In this document: one piece after another, positions 1-9,274 of the stretch
Layout: every line of letters starts with the position of its first letter
How positions within the stretch are numbered: position 1 is the first letter of the stretch
NCBI RefSeq assembly: GCF_017355405.1
Contig: NZ_CP061177.1
Location: forward strand, 1,197,001 to 1,261,000
Direction: 5' to 3'
Length of the DNA: 64,000 nt
Source: Roseomonas haemaphysalidis
Lineage (GTDB): Bacteria; Pseudomonadota; Alphaproteobacteria; Acetobacterales; Acetobacteraceae
Translations under genes and position numbers: made by a program
The notes under the pieces: model-generated
Database searches by the model: none
What the model was told of the DNA's origin: nothing
The model's input: only the letters and a program-made list of their open reading frames with translations

Positions 1-159
1 CGCGCTGCCTGGACGCCGCCCAAGCTGCTGAACAAGACGCCGTGGGAGGAGATCTACCGCTCCATGGTCGGCCAGCTCGGCACCGGCGGCTGCCTGGAGC
101 CCGCGACGCTGTATCTCAACATTCTCGAGACGCGGGGCGAGAGCCGGCACAACCACTGA
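1..159 (+). CDS. C-terminal fragment of a probable IlvD/Edd-family sugar-acid dehydratase
   Basis: Only the last 52 codons lie in the window; the gene enters from the left edge and stops at TGA 157-159. The visible tail contains TPWEEIYRSMVGQL, then CLEPATLYLNIL, and ends GESRHNH. From memory this kind of tail (TPWxEIYR, VGQL, a final NH) occurs in IlvD/Edd-type dehydratases acting on sugar acids; this is recalled similarity, not a search result. The two genes just downstream, an SDR dehydrogenase and an FAH-family hydrolase, are typical partners of a sugar-acid dehydratase in non-phosphorylative sugar catabolism, which supports the call. The Fe-S and substrate-binding parts are outside the window, so the substrate cannot be assigned. 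A C-terminus of an unrelated enzyme remains possible. Confidence 0.5.
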   Translation, partial: RAAWTPPKLLNKTPWEEIYRSMVGQLGTGGCLEPATLYLNILETRGESRHNH

Positions 160-165
160 TGGCGT

Positions 166-300
166 GAAGGCTGGGGGAATGAATTCCCCCAGCCCCCCAT
201 CTTCTTTCTATCGGTCTGGAACGACGGCTGGCGAAACGCGCAGCCCCTTGCTGATAAAAATGAAAGAAGGGGTCCGGGGAATTCTTTCCCCGGCTTGCTT
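166..300. repeat. Two-armed palindromic intergenic repeat, family A copy 1
   Basis: The left arm (about 169-208) is a GC palindrome around GAATTC followed by CCCCATCTTCTTT. The right arm (about 261-300) is AAGAAGGGG followed by a CCGGGG/CCCCGG palindrome again centred on GAATTC. The arms are near reverse complements separated by a roughly 50-bp spacer. The copy starts about 10 bp after the stop codon at 159. A stable GC stem followed by a T-rich tract suggests a terminator. Six further copies occur in the window. Confidence 0.8.
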
Positions 301-326
301 GCTTGTCGTCCACGAGGGGGAACACG

Positions 327-1073
327 ATGGCCGGAAGGCTGCAGGGTAAACATTGCTTCGTCACCGCCGCCGGCCAGGGCATCGGCCGTGCCGCTGTTCT
401 GGCCTATGCGCGGGAAGGCGCGACGGTGGTGGCCACCGACCGCGACGCGGACAAGCTGCAGGGCCTGGGCGAGGGCGTCACTGCGCTCGCGCTGGACGTG
501 CTGGACGACGCGGCGGTGAAGCGGACCATCGAAGAGCACGGGCCCTTCGACGTGGTGTTCAACTGCGCCGGCTTCGTGCACCAGAACGATGTGCTGAACT
601 GCGCCGATGCCGACTGGGACTTCGCCTTCGCGCTGAACGTCCGCGCGCAGTGGAAGGTGATCCAGGCGGCGCTGCCGGGGATGCTGGAAAAGGGCGGCGG
701 GGCGATCGTCAACATGGCGTCCGCCGCCGGGTCGGTGAAGGGCGTGGCCAACCGCTTCTGCTACGGCACCACCAAGGCCGCCGTGGTCGGGCTGACCAAG
801 AGCGTGGCGGCGGATTTCGTGACCCGCGGCATCCGCTGCAACTGCGTCTGCCCCGGCACGGTGGACACCCCATCGCTGGGCGAGCGCATCGCCGCCAATG
901 CCGATGCCATGGGCGGGCTGGACGCGGCGCGCGCGGCCTTTGTCGGCCGCCAGGCGATGGGCCGCCTCGCCACGGCCGAGGAGATCGCGGAACTGGTGCT
1001 GTACCTGTCCGCGCCCGAAAGCCAGTTCGTGACCGCCCAGGCCGTCGTCATCGACGGCGGCTGGACCAACTGA
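327..1073 (+). CDS. SDR-family dehydrogenase, 2-keto-3-deoxy-L-fuconate dehydrogenase-like
   Basis: Classical short-chain dehydrogenase/reductase of 248 residues, a normal length. The nucleotide-binding glycine motif TAAGQGIG is at residues 13-20, and an acidic residue after the second strand (D38) favours NAD(H). The catalytic Ser-Tyr-Lys set is S132, Y146 and K150 (YGTTK). The closest family I recognise is the group containing 2-keto-3-deoxy-L-fuconate dehydrogenase and BDH2, which share the TAAxQGIG signature. It lies between the dehydratase fragment and an FAH hydrolase, the expected order for oxidising a 2-keto-3-deoxy sugar acid to a diketo acid that is then hydrolysed. ATG 327 is preferred over an upstream in-frame TTG at 303 because GAGGGGG at 314-320 is well spaced. 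The fold is certain; the exact substrate is inferred from context. Confidence 0.85.
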   Translation: MAGRLQGKHCFVTAAGQGIGRAAVLAYAREGATVVATDRDADKLQGLGEGVTALALDVLDDAAVKRTIEEHGPFDVVFNCAGFVHQNDVLNCADADWDFAFALNVRAQWKVIQAALPGMLEKGGGAIVNMASAAGSVKGVANRFCYGTTKAAVVGLTKSVAADFVTRGIRCNCVCPGTVDTPSLGERIAANADAMGGLDAARAAFVGRQAMGRLATAEEIAELVLYLSAPESQFVTAQAVVIDGGWTN

Positions 1074-1086
1074 GGAAACCGACACC

Positions 1087-1929
1087 ATGAAGTTGCTGCG
1101 TTTCGGCCCGCCGGGCCAGGAGAAGGCGGGCCTGCTCGATGCCTCGGGCACCATCCGCGACCTGTCCGGCGTGCTGCCGGACTTCTCCGGCGATGCGCTG
1201 TCGCCCGCTGGGCTGGCCAAGCTTGCCGCCATCGACACCGCCGGCCTGCCGGAGGTGCCGGCCTCCACCCGGCTCGGCCCGCCGGTGGCGCATATGAAGA
1301 ACTTCGTCTGCATCGGCCTGAACTACGCCGACCACGCGGCCGAAACCGGCGCCGCCATCCCGAAGGAGCCGATCGTCTTCCTGAAGTCGCTCGGCGCGCT
1401 GTGCGGCCCCAACGACGACGTGCAGATTCCGAAGAACAGCAGCAAGACGGACTGGGAAGTCGAGCTGGCCATCGTCATCGGCACCCGCGCTAAGAACATC
1501 GCGGAGAACGCGGCGCTCGACCACGTCGCCGGCTACGCGGTGTGCAACGACGTGTCCGAGCGTGAATTCCAGATCGAGCGTGGCGGCACCTGGGACAAGG
1601 GCAAGGGGCACGACACCTTCGGCCCGCTCGGCCCATGGCTGGTGACCAAGGACGAGGTGCCAGACCCGCAGGACCTGGCGATGTTCTGCGAGGTGGACGG
1701 CCACCGCTTTCAGGACGGCTCCACCCGCACCATGATCTTCGGCGTGGCCAAGATCGTCTCCTACGTGTCGCAGTTCATCACGCTGCACCCGGGCGACGTC
1801 ATCACCACCGGCACGCCGCCGGGCGTCGGCATGGGGCAGAAGCCGCCGGTCTACCTCAAGCCCGGGCAGACCATCCGCCTCGGCATCGCGGGGCTGGGCG
1901 AGCAGACGCAGAAGACCGTCGCGGCCTGA
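1087..1929 (+). CDS. Fumarylacetoacetate hydrolase-family protein, likely 2,4-diketo-3-deoxy sugar-acid hydrolase
   Basis: Protein of 280 residues with a small N-terminal domain (about 1-65) and the FAH catalytic barrel (about 70-280). The metal-binding acidic set is visible: E124 and E126 in WEVELAIVIG and D155 in CNDVSERE. A lid segment carries H83 and E86. TTGTPPGVGMG near residue 240 is the usual FAH substrate loop. The start is 13 bp after the SDR stop, indicating one operon. Members beside an SDR and a dehydratase include 2,4-diketo-3-deoxy-L-fuconate hydrolase, which cleaves the diketo acid to pyruvate and lactate. Other FAH-family substrates (acylpyruvates, ureidoglycolate-type annotations) cannot be excluded. 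The family is certain, the substrate is inferred. Confidence 0.88.
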   Translation: MKLLRFGPPGQEKAGLLDASGTIRDLSGVLPDFSGDALSPAGLAKLAAIDTAGLPEVPASTRLGPPVAHMKNFVCIGLNYADHAAETGAAIPKEPIVFLKSLGALCGPNDDVQIPKNSSKTDWEVELAIVIGTRAKNIAENAALDHVAGYAVCNDVSEREFQIERGGTWDKGKGHDTFGPLGPWLVTKDEVPDPQDLAMFCEVDGHRFQDGSTRTMIFGVAKIVSYVSQFITLHPGDVITTGTPPGVGMGQKPPVYLKPGQTIRLGIAGLGEQTQKTVAA

Positions 1930-1932
1930 CAG

Positions 1933-1962
1933 CCTGCGCGGGGCCGCGTGGCCCCGCGCAGG
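1933..1962 (+). terminator. GC-rich hairpin after the sugar-acid operon
   Basis: A perfect 13-bp stem (CCTGCGCGGGGCC at 1933-1945 pairing with 1950-1962) with a 4-nt loop starts 3 bp after the FAH stop codon. There is no T-tract, so it would be a weak intrinsic terminator or an mRNA 3'-end stabiliser. Confidence 0.6.
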
Positions 1963-1988
1963 ACCGTTGACCGCCGCCGCCCGCCGGA

Positions 1989-2029
1989 TCGACACTGCCG
2001 GATCGTTCCAGGTTCGACAGTGCCGGGTC
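1989..2029. promoter_or_regulatory. 16-bp direct repeat upstream of the hydrolase gene, possible operator
   Basis: TCGACACTGCCGGATC (1989-2004) recurs as TCGACAGTGCCGGGTC (2014-2029), matching at 14 of 16 positions with a 25-bp period. The second copy ends 22 bp before the start codon at 2052. A direct repeat in this position could bind a regulator. No function is known to me and no clear -10/-35 pair is visible. Confidence 0.35.
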
Positions 2030-2051
2030 TACCGGCCGGAGGAGGCGTCCG

Positions 2052-3149
2052 ATGCCATCCCAGTTCTCCCGCCGCGCGGCCCTCGGGCTGGCGGCGATGG
2101 CGGCCATGGCCGCAGGCCCCGCGCTGGCCCAGGCGCCCGCCGCCATTCCCGCCCCGGCGCTCACCGCCGCCCCCGTGCCGGTGCAGGGCCGCTGGGTGGC
2201 GCGGGACTTCCGCTTCCACGACGGCCAGACGATGGCGGAGCTGCCGCTTTCCTACACCACCCTCGGCGCGCCGACCGGCCAGCCTGTGCTGGTCTTGCAC
2301 GGCACCGGCGGCTCCGCCCGCAGCCTGCTGACGCCCATCTTCTCTGGCCAGCTTTTCGGCCCGGGGCAGCCGCTGGATGCCAGCCGCTACTACGTCATCA
2401 TCCCGGACATCCTGGGCGCCGGCTCATCCGCCAAGCCTTCCGACGGCCTGCGCGCCAACTTTCCCCGCTACACCTACGACGACATGGTGCAGGCGCAGTA
2501 CCGGCTGGTGACCGAGGGCCTCGGCATCCGCCACCTGCGGCTGATCCTCGGCCAGTCCATGGGCGGCATGCACGCCTGGCTCTGGGGCGTGACCTATCCC
2601 GAGATGATGGACGCCATCGTGCCGATGGCCTCGCAGCCTACCGCCATGTCCGGCCGCAACTGGATCATGCGGCGGTTGCAGATCGAGATGATCCGCCGCG
2701 ACCCGGCCTACCAGAACGGCAACTACACCGAGCAGCCGGCCAGCCTGCGCATGGCCAACGTCTTCTACGGGCTGGGCACCAGCGGCGGCACCCAGTTCCT
2801 CCAGGCCGCCGCCCCCAGCCGCGCCGCCGCCGACACGCTGGTCGACTCCCGCCTGGCCGCGCCGCCGCCGCTGGATGCCAACGACTTCATCTATCAGTGG
2901 GATTCCGCGCGGGACTACGACCCCTCCGCGCAGCTCGACCGCATCAAGGCCCGCGTGCTGGCCATCAACGCCGCCGACGACGAACGCAACCCGCCCGAGA
3001 CGGGGCTGATGCAGGCGGCCATGGCACGCATCCCGAACGCGCAGATGCTGCTGATCCCGGCCAGCGAGAAAACGATGGGGCATGGCACCACGGGGACCGC
3101 GAGCTTCTACGCGGAGGAACTGCGGCGGTTCGTGGAGGGATTGGAGTAG
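2052..3149 (+). CDS. Exported alpha/beta-fold hydrolase, homoserine O-acetyltransferase (MetX)-like
   Basis: Protein of 365 residues. A twin-arginine-like leader (FSRRAALGL at residues 5-13, then an Ala-rich hydrophobic stretch ending ALAQA near 28) suggests periplasmic export. The alpha/beta hydrolase core follows from about residue 55. HGTGG near 83-87 forms the oxyanion region, the nucleophile is S169 in GQSMGG, and a late Asp (AADDERNPP) and His (MGHGT) complete a plausible triad. The GQSMGGMHAW context is like homoserine/serine acetyltransferase-fold enzymes, but those are cytoplasmic, and an export leader argues for a secreted esterase or acylase instead. GGAGGAGG just upstream of ATG 2052 is a strong ribosome binding site. 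It stands alone between the sugar-acid operon and a convergent nicotinamidase gene. Confidence 0.82.
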   Translation: MPSQFSRRAALGLAAMAAMAAGPALAQAPAAIPAPALTAAPVPVQGRWVARDFRFHDGQTMAELPLSYTTLGAPTGQPVLVLHGTGGSARSLLTPIFSGQLFGPGQPLDASRYYVIIPDILGAGSSAKPSDGLRANFPRYTYDDMVQAQYRLVTEGLGIRHLRLILGQSMGGMHAWLWGVTYPEMMDAIVPMASQPTAMSGRNWIMRRLQIEMIRRDPAYQNGNYTEQPASLRMANVFYGLGTSGGTQFLQAAAPSRAAADTLVDSRLAAPPPLDANDFIYQWDSARDYDPSAQLDRIKARVLAINAADDERNPPETGLMQAAMARIPNAQMLLIPASEKTMGHGTTGTASFYAEELRRFVEGLE

Positions 3150-3150
3150 G

Positions 3151-3308
3151 CAAGGTCGGGGGAAGGAATTCCCCCGAACCCCCATCTTTTTTCTATCAGC
3201 CGGCGCCGGCGGGGGAGGGATTGCATGATTGAGCAATCCGACGCTTTCGGCAGCCACCGACTGACGAAAACAAAAGAAGGGGTCCGGGGAATTCCTTCCC
3301 CGGCCTGC
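3151..3308. repeat. Two-armed palindromic intergenic repeat, family A copy 2
   Basis: Left arm about 3153-3193 (GGGGGAAGGAATTCCCCC then CCCCCATCTTTTTTC), right arm about 3273-3307 (AAAAGAAGGGG then CCGGGGAATTCCTTCCCCGG). It fills the whole gap between two convergent stop codons (3149 and 3315), so each arm can act as terminator for one strand. Confidence 0.8.
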
Positions 3309-3314
3309 GCTGAC

Positions 3315-3923
3315 TTAGAGTGCGTCGCTCGTCACGATCCGAACCCCGCGGTCCAGCAGCCGCCGCGCACCCGCCGCCGTCGCCTCGGGCGTGATGCCGC
3401 GGCAGGCGTCCTCCACCAGCGTCACGTGGTAGCCGAGGCGGGCGGCATCCTCGGCGCTGAAGTCGGTGCAGTAGCCGCGCGCCAGGCCGCAGACGGCGAT
3501 GTCGCGGATGCCGCGTTCCTGCAGGTAGCCGTGCAGGCCGGTTGGCGTGCGGCGGTCGTTCTCGAAGAAGGCCGAGTAACTGTCGATGGCTTTGCGGAAC
3601 CCCTTGCGCAGCACCAGCTCGAAGCGGCGGGCGTCCAGCGCCGGGTGCAGGGCGGCGCCGGGGGTGCCCTGGATGCAGTGGTCGGGCCAGAGTACCTGCT
3701 CGCCATAGGGCAGCGTGACCGTCTCGAAGGGCGCGCGGCCGGGGTGCTGGCTGGCGAAGGAGCTGTGGTCGGCCGGGTGCCAGTCCTGCGTCGCGACCGC
3801 GTGCGGGAAGCGCGCCAGCAGGCGGTTGATGACGGGCACCACGGCCTCGCCATCCGGCGCGGGCAGGGCGCCGCCGGGCATGAAGTCCGGCTGCACGTCG
3901 ACCGCCAGCAGCAGCGTGCTCAC
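3315..3923 (-). CDS. pncA: Nicotinamidase / pyrazinamidase
   Basis: Cysteine-hydrolase (isochorismatase-fold) protein of 202 residues that deamidates nicotinamide to nicotinate and ammonia in NAD salvage. The catalytic set is visible: D9 (AVDVQPDF), a lysine near 107 (LRKGF) and C152 ([11 protein letters not shown]). The metal-site residues D47, H49 and H53 lie in TQDWHPADH, with H82 in DHCIQG. The length matches bacterial PncA. The start codon overlaps the ureG stop by 4 bp, so it is the last gene of the urease operon and is probably translationally coupled to ureG. Placement beside urease suggests a shared role in releasing ammonia, though that link is inferred. Ends near repeat A copy 2. 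Confidence 0.93.
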   Translation of the reverse strand: MSTLLLAVDVQPDFMPGGALPAPDGEAVVPVINRLLARFPHAVATQDWHPADHSSFASQHPGRAPFETVTLPYGEQVLWPDHCIQGTPGAALHPALDARRFELVLRKGFRKAIDSYSAFFENDRRTPTGLHGYLQERGIRDIAVCGLARGYCTDFSAEDAARLGYHVTLVEDACRGITPEATAAGARRLLDRGVRIVTSDAL

Positions 3924-4540
3924 GCGACGATGCCGCCCTGGCGCAGGACGAAGTCGGCGATCTCGGCGACGCCCTGCTCGGCTTTCAGGTTGGTGAAGAT
4001 GAAGGGACGCTCGCCGCGCATCTTCTTGGAATCGCGGTCCATGACGCCGAGGTCGGCGCCGACCAGGGGCGCGAGGTCGGTCTTATTGATGACCAGCAGG
4101 TCGGAACGCGTGATGCCGGGGCCGCCCTTGCGGGGGATCTTGTCGCCGGCCGAGACATCGATGACGTAGATGGTCAGGTCCGCCAGCTCAGGGCTGAAGG
4201 TGGCGGCCAGGTTGTCGCCGCCGCTTTCGATGAACAGCACTTCCAGGCCGGGAAAGCGCGTCGTCATTTCATCGACGGCGGCGAGATTAATGGAAGCGTC
4301 CTCGCGGATGGCGGTGTGCGGGCAGCCGCCGGTTTCGACGCCGATAATGCGCTCGGGCGCCAGCGCGCCAGAGCGGGTGAGGAACTCGGCATCCTCGCGC
4401 GTGTAGATGTCGTTGGTGATGACGGCGATGTCGTGCCGGTCGCGCAGGTGCTTGCACAGCCGGTCGGTCAGCGCCGTCTTGCCGGAGCCGACGGGGCCGC
4501 CGATGCCGACGCGGAAGGGGCCGTTGGTGGAAGCACTCAT
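3920..4540 (-). CDS. ureG: Urease accessory GTPase UreG
   Basis: SIMIBI-class GTPase of 206 residues that powers nickel delivery to apo-urease in complex with UreF, UreD and UreE. The P-loop GPVGSGKT is at residues 15-22, the nickel-binding CPH motif is C73-P-H75 in [11 protein letters not shown], and the invariant ESGGDNLAA and VINKTDLA (guanine specificity, NKTD) segments are present. Length is normal. The start overlaps the ureF stop by 4 bp and the 3' end overlaps pncA by 4 bp, indicating tight coupling in one minus-strand operon. Confidence 0.97.
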   Translation of the reverse strand: MSASTNGPFRVGIGGPVGSGKTALTDRLCKHLRDRHDIAVITNDIYTREDAEFLTRSGALAPERIIGVETGGCPHTAIREDASINLAAVDEMTTRFPGLEVLFIESGGDNLAATFSPELADLTIYVIDVSAGDKIPRKGGPGITRSDLLVINKTDLAPLVGADLGVMDRDSKKMRGERPFIFTNLKAEQGVAEIADFVLRQGGIVA

Positions 4541-5247
4541 GAGCGGAACAGCCTCGTGTATTGCGTCTCATGACGCAGGGAAAACAGGTCGAGCATGGGC
4601 GCCGCGGTGCCCAGGCGGTCGAGCTCGGCGATGAGCGCCGCCTCCGTCGCGGCTTCCAGCACCGGCAGCAGGGCGGCGGTGGCCACCTGCCCGTCGGTCT
4701 GGCCCAGCGGCACCAGCCGCACGCCGGCCGAGACGATGTTGGCAGCAAACGACGACAGGAAACCGAACAGCACGGCGCGCAGCGGCATGCCCTGCCACGC
4801 GGCGGCCGCCCCCAGCGCGACGGGATGCGTGATGGCGTTGCGGTGCCGCCGCGCGAAATCGGCGAGCCGTGCCTCCGGCCAGGCGGCGGTGGTGACGCGC
4901 AGAAAGGCCGTGCCCTGCGCCAGGGTTTCCAGCGCCGTCTCGGCCGTGCCACGCCAGGCATTGGCGAGGTCGGTCACCTCGTCCAGCGCGGCGTCGTCAC
5001 CCGCCTCGGCCGCGCGAAAGGCGGCGGCGAGCAGGGCGCCATCGATCCGCCCCGCGCCCGCTTCCAGCACCGCCGAGACGTAGGCCACCAGCCCGGCGCG
5101 GTCGCGCACCGCGCCGTCCTCCACCGCGCGCTCCAGCCCGTGGCTGTAGGTATAGGCGCCGACCGGATAGGCGGGGGACAGCCAGCTCAGCAGCCGTTGC
5201 AGGCCGCCGGGATCAATGGCGGTGGAGGATGCCATCGCCATGGTCAT
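4537..5247 (-). CDS. ureF: Urease accessory protein UreF
   Basis: Helical accessory protein that bridges UreD and UreG in the urease activation complex. The family signature [16 protein letters not shown] occurs near the N-terminus, and the C-terminal segment ends [17 protein letters not shown], both typical of UreF. With the start at 5247 it is 236 residues; in-frame ATGs at 5241 and 5235 are alternatives and would give 234 or 232 residues. The 5' end overlaps the His-rich tail of ureE, as is usual in this operon, so upstream in-frame codons read through ureE in another frame and are not used. The 3' end overlaps ureG by 4 bp. Confidence 0.93.
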   Translation of the reverse strand: MTMAMASSTAIDPGGLQRLLSWLSPAYPVGAYTYSHGLERAVEDGAVRDRAGLVAYVSAVLEAGAGRIDGALLAAAFRAAEAGDDAALDEVTDLANAWRGTAETALETLAQGTAFLRVTTAAWPEARLADFARRHRNAITHPVALGAAAAWQGMPLRAVLFGFLSSFAANIVSAGVRLVPLGQTDGQVATAALLPVLEAATEAALIAELDRLGTAAPMLDLFSLRHETQYTRLFRS

Positions 5248-5725
5248 GCAGCTCGCCGTGCTTGTGGCCGGTGTGGCGGTTGTGCTCGCCATAGGCCCCG
5301 CCTTCCGGGTTGAAGGGCGCGTCCACCTTGCTGGCCGTGGCACCGAGCCCCTGCAGCATACGCAGGATCACATGATCCTCGCGGATCAGGATGCGCTCGC
5401 CATCGATCTCCGCCGGCAGATGCCGGTTGCCGAGGTGCCAGGCCAGCCGCAGCAGATGCTGCGGGTCGCGCCCGCGCACCTCGATCAGCGGCTCCGGCGC
5501 CGCGCGCACCAGCACCACGCCGCCGCCTTCCAGCAGCAGCCCGTCGCCATCCCGCAACGCCACCGCTTCCGGAAGATCGAGCAGAAAGCTCAGCCCTTTC
5601 TCGCCCGTGTAGCGCCTGCGGCGGCGGTGGCGGTCGTCGAACCCGGCGGTGACGGTGTCGCGCGCCGTGCGTGCCTGCCACTGGCCGGCGGGGAGGATCT
5701 GGGTGGCGCGGGGGAGATCGGTCAT
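5213..5725 (-). CDS. ureE: Urease nickel metallochaperone UreE
   Basis: Nickel carrier of 170 residues. An N-terminal peptide-binding-like domain is followed by the metal-binding domain containing [14 protein letters not shown], with the conserved histidine in GNRH. The C-terminus is histidine-rich ([18 protein letters not shown]), the usual nickel-storage tail. The start at ATG 5725 is preferred because further upstream the frame runs into repeat C. The tail overlaps the start of ureF. It is separated from ureC by 165 bp that hold an AT-rich repeat, so expression of ureE-F-G-pncA may be uncoupled from the structural genes. Confidence 0.95.
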   Translation of the reverse strand: MTDLPRATQILPAGQWQARTARDTVTAGFDDRHRRRRRYTGEKGLSFLLDLPEAVALRDGDGLLLEGGGVVLVRAAPEPLIEVRGRDPQHLLRLAWHLGNRHLPAEIDGERILIREDHVILRMLQGLGATASKVDAPFNPEGGAYGEHNRHTGHKHGELHDHGDGILHRH

Positions 5726-5751
5726 GCGTTGGCTCGGGTCACAGGCTGGGA

Positions 5752-5880
5752 GAAGGTCTTCTTTTTCTGAAGAAAAAGAAGCAAAAAGACTTTGTCTGAA
5801 AGCGGCGTCGCGCGGGGCGCTCCGCGCGATGCCAAACTGACAAAAGGTTTTTGGTTCTTTTTCCAAAAAAGAACGGCTTG
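5752..5880 (-). repeat. Two-armed AT-rich palindromic repeat, family C copy 1, inside the urease operon
   Basis: One arm at about 5757-5795 is the palindrome CTTCTTTTTCTGAAGAAAAA plus AAAGACTTTG. The other arm at about 5831-5877 is a CAAAAGG stretch followed by GGTTCTTTTTCCAAAAAAGA. Its reverse complement reappears almost unchanged at 56804-56923. It begins about 14 bp after the ureC stop. Both arms make hairpins flanked by A/T runs, as in intrinsic terminators. The low GC contrasts sharply with its surroundings. Confidence 0.8.
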
Positions 5881-5890
5881 CTCGCTCCCA

Positions 5891-7599
<1,709 letters not shown>

Positions 7600-7600
<1 letters not shown>

Positions 7601-7905
7601 CAGAGCGCCCCCTCCGTCTCGCCACGGAAGCCGTGCACGATGCGGGCCCCGGCGAGTTCCACCAGGCGCACGCGGCGGCTTTGCCCCGGCTCGAAGCGCA
7701 CCGCCGTGCCCGCCGCGATGTCCAGCCGCCGACCGCGCGCGGCCGCGCGGTCAAAGCGCAGCGCCGGGTTGGTTTCGGAGAAGTGGTAGTGGCTGCCGAC
7801 CTGGATGGGCCGGTCGCCGGTATTGGCCACCTCCATCTCGATGCTGTCGCGGCCGGCGTTCAGCTCGATCTCGCCCTGGCCGACGATCACCTCTCCGGGA
7901 ATCAT
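7600..7905 (-). CDS. ureB: Urease subunit beta
   Basis: Small structural subunit of 101 residues. It opens with [16 protein letters not shown] and carries [17 protein letters not shown], the highly conserved core of UreB. The length matches free-standing UreB, so the beta and gamma subunits are not fused. It begins 11 bp after ureA and its stop overlaps the ureC start by 1 bp. Confidence 0.97.
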
Positions 7906-7916
7906 GCACGCGCTCC

Positions 7917-8219
7917 TCAGCGGATCGGGTTGTGGACGGTCACCAGCTTGGTGCCGTCGGGAAAGGTCGCTTCCACCTGGATGTCGTGGATCATGTCCGC
8001 GATCCCTTCCATCACCTGCTCGCGCGTCAGGACCGAAGCACCGTCGCGCATCAGCTCCGCCACGCTGCGCCCGTCGCGCGCGCCTTCCACCACGTGGTCG
8101 GTGATCAGCGCGATCGCTTCCGGATGGTTGAGTTTTACGCCGCGCGACAGCCGTTTGCGGGCCACCTCCGCCGCCATGGCGATCAGCAGCTTGTCCTTTT
8201 CGCGGGGCGTCAGATGCAT
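7917..8219 (-). CDS. ureA: Urease subunit gamma
   Basis: Gamma subunit of 100 residues. It starts [13 protein letters not shown] and contains the invariant [10 protein letters not shown] and [18 protein letters not shown] segments. It packs with UreB and UreC in the (alpha-beta-gamma)3 enzyme. It lies 42 bp after ureD and 11 bp before ureB in the minus-strand operon. Confidence 0.97.
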   Translation of the reverse strand: MHLTPREKDKLLIAMAAEVARKRLSRGVKLNHPEAIALITDHVVEGARDGRSVAELMRDGASVLTREQVMEGIADMIHDIQVEATFPDGTKLVTVHNPIR

Positions 8220-8261
8220 CGGCTCGTCCTTATGGCGGCGGGCATTCTGCCGCGCCGTGCC

Positions 8262-9083
8262 TCAACTCGTCCACAGCCGCGGCAACCGTGCCGGCAATCC
8301 CAGCACGCCGGCGCGCAGCAAGGGAATGGCGCGCGCCATGGCGTCCCGCACCGGGCTGGCGCCGCCCAGGCAGCGTGCCAGCATCAGGCCCGGCCGGGCC
8401 AGCGTGGCATCGAAGCCCTTGTCGCGCAGCAGGTCGCGCCCGGCCAGCGCCTCGGCCTCGCCGGCCGCCAGCAGCAGCAGGCCGCTGGCTTCCGCCCCGG
8501 CGAAGCCGAAGGGCGCCGCCAGCCGGCCGGCGATGTCGCCGTCCAGCGCCGTGGCATCCGCCCACAGCAGCCGCCCGTCGCGGCGGATGCGCCATGCGTC
8601 GAACAGCGACCCCTGTGTCAGCCGCTCGCCACGCGCCACGCGGCCGAACACCAGCATCTCCGCCGCCAGCAGCCGCGCCCCCGGCGCCAGCGCCGCGTCC
8701 AGGCGCCGCTCCAGCCGCGCGCCTTGAAACAGGATGGTTTCCTGCGGCAGCCATTCCAGCGTGGCGCCGGCGCCGACCTCCAGCCGCGTCGCGATCCGGG
8801 TCTCCTCCGCCAGGGCGCGATACACCTTCTCGGCCGCAGGCGTGGTGACGCCGGCCACCGCCGCTTCTCCCAGCGTGACCCGCGCATCCAGCGAATCGCC
8901 CCCCGCCAGCCCGCCGCCGACATTGACCAGCGCGGCCATCGGCGCCTCGCCCGGCTCCGGGGTGGGGAACAGCACGCGCAGCGGGGCGGCGTGGAACAGG
9001 TGCCTGAGCACGGTGCCGCGCGGGGTGTGGACGAAGCCGAGCTCGGCGGTGCCGTGCGCGCGCTGGTGGCGGGGGAGGGACAT
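8262..9083 (-). CDS. ureD: Urease accessory protein UreD
   Basis: Accessory scaffold of 273 residues that binds apo-urease and recruits UreF-UreG for nickel insertion. Recognisable UreD features are the N-terminal segment around TPRGTVLRHLFHAAPLRVLFP, the GGGLAGGDSLD loop, and TTPAAEKVYR with LEWLPQETILF. ATG 9083 is chosen because homologous sequence begins there; the frame stays open upstream to 9209 but that part looks non-coding. It is the first gene of the urease operon, so the promoter should lie in 9084-9274, shared with the divergent phosphatase gene. I see no convincing promoter motif or nickel-regulator site there. Confidence 0.93.
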   Translation of the reverse strand: MSLPRHQRAHGTAELGFVHTPRGTVLRHLFHAAPLRVLFPTPEPGEAPMAALVNVGGGLAGGDSLDARVTLGEAAVAGVTTPAAEKVYRALAEETRIATRLEVGAGATLEWLPQETILFQGARLERRLDAALAPGARLLAAEMLVFGRVARGERLTQGSLFDAWRIRRDGRLLWADATALDGDIAGRLAAPFGFAGAEASGLLLLAAGEAEALAGRDLLRDKGFDATLARPGLMLARCLGGASPVRDAMARAIPLLRAGVLGLPARLPRLWTS

Positions 9084-9274
9084 CGACCGGCAATCTGCGC
9101 GACCGGAGCGGCTGCCGGAAGGCCGGGACCCGGGATTTCCCGCCCCGCCGGACTTTTTCCTTCGCGCTGCCCGATGTTGCAGTTGCATGAAACCAGCGCG
9201 TGACATCAAACCGTCATTGGTTTGCCGCAGGGCACGGCGGCATGGGGCGGAACCCCTGCCAGTGAGCGCCTGCC

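Noticed and set aside
166..300. Small protein-coding gene in the gap before the SDR gene
   Set aside because: A 61-codon frame is open, but it is made of repeat A arms and has no coding bias or conserved start.
1930..2051. SAM riboswitch or similar before the MetX-like hydrolase
   Set aside because: The region holds a simple terminator hairpin and a direct repeat but no conserved riboswitch core; the protein also looks exported, so it is unlikely to be a methionine gene.
9185..9274. Possible PHO box upstream of the PhoX-like gene
   Set aside because: GTGACATCAAACCGTCATTG has TCA-containing half sites, but their spacing is 8 bp instead of the 11 bp needed and the half sites match poorly.
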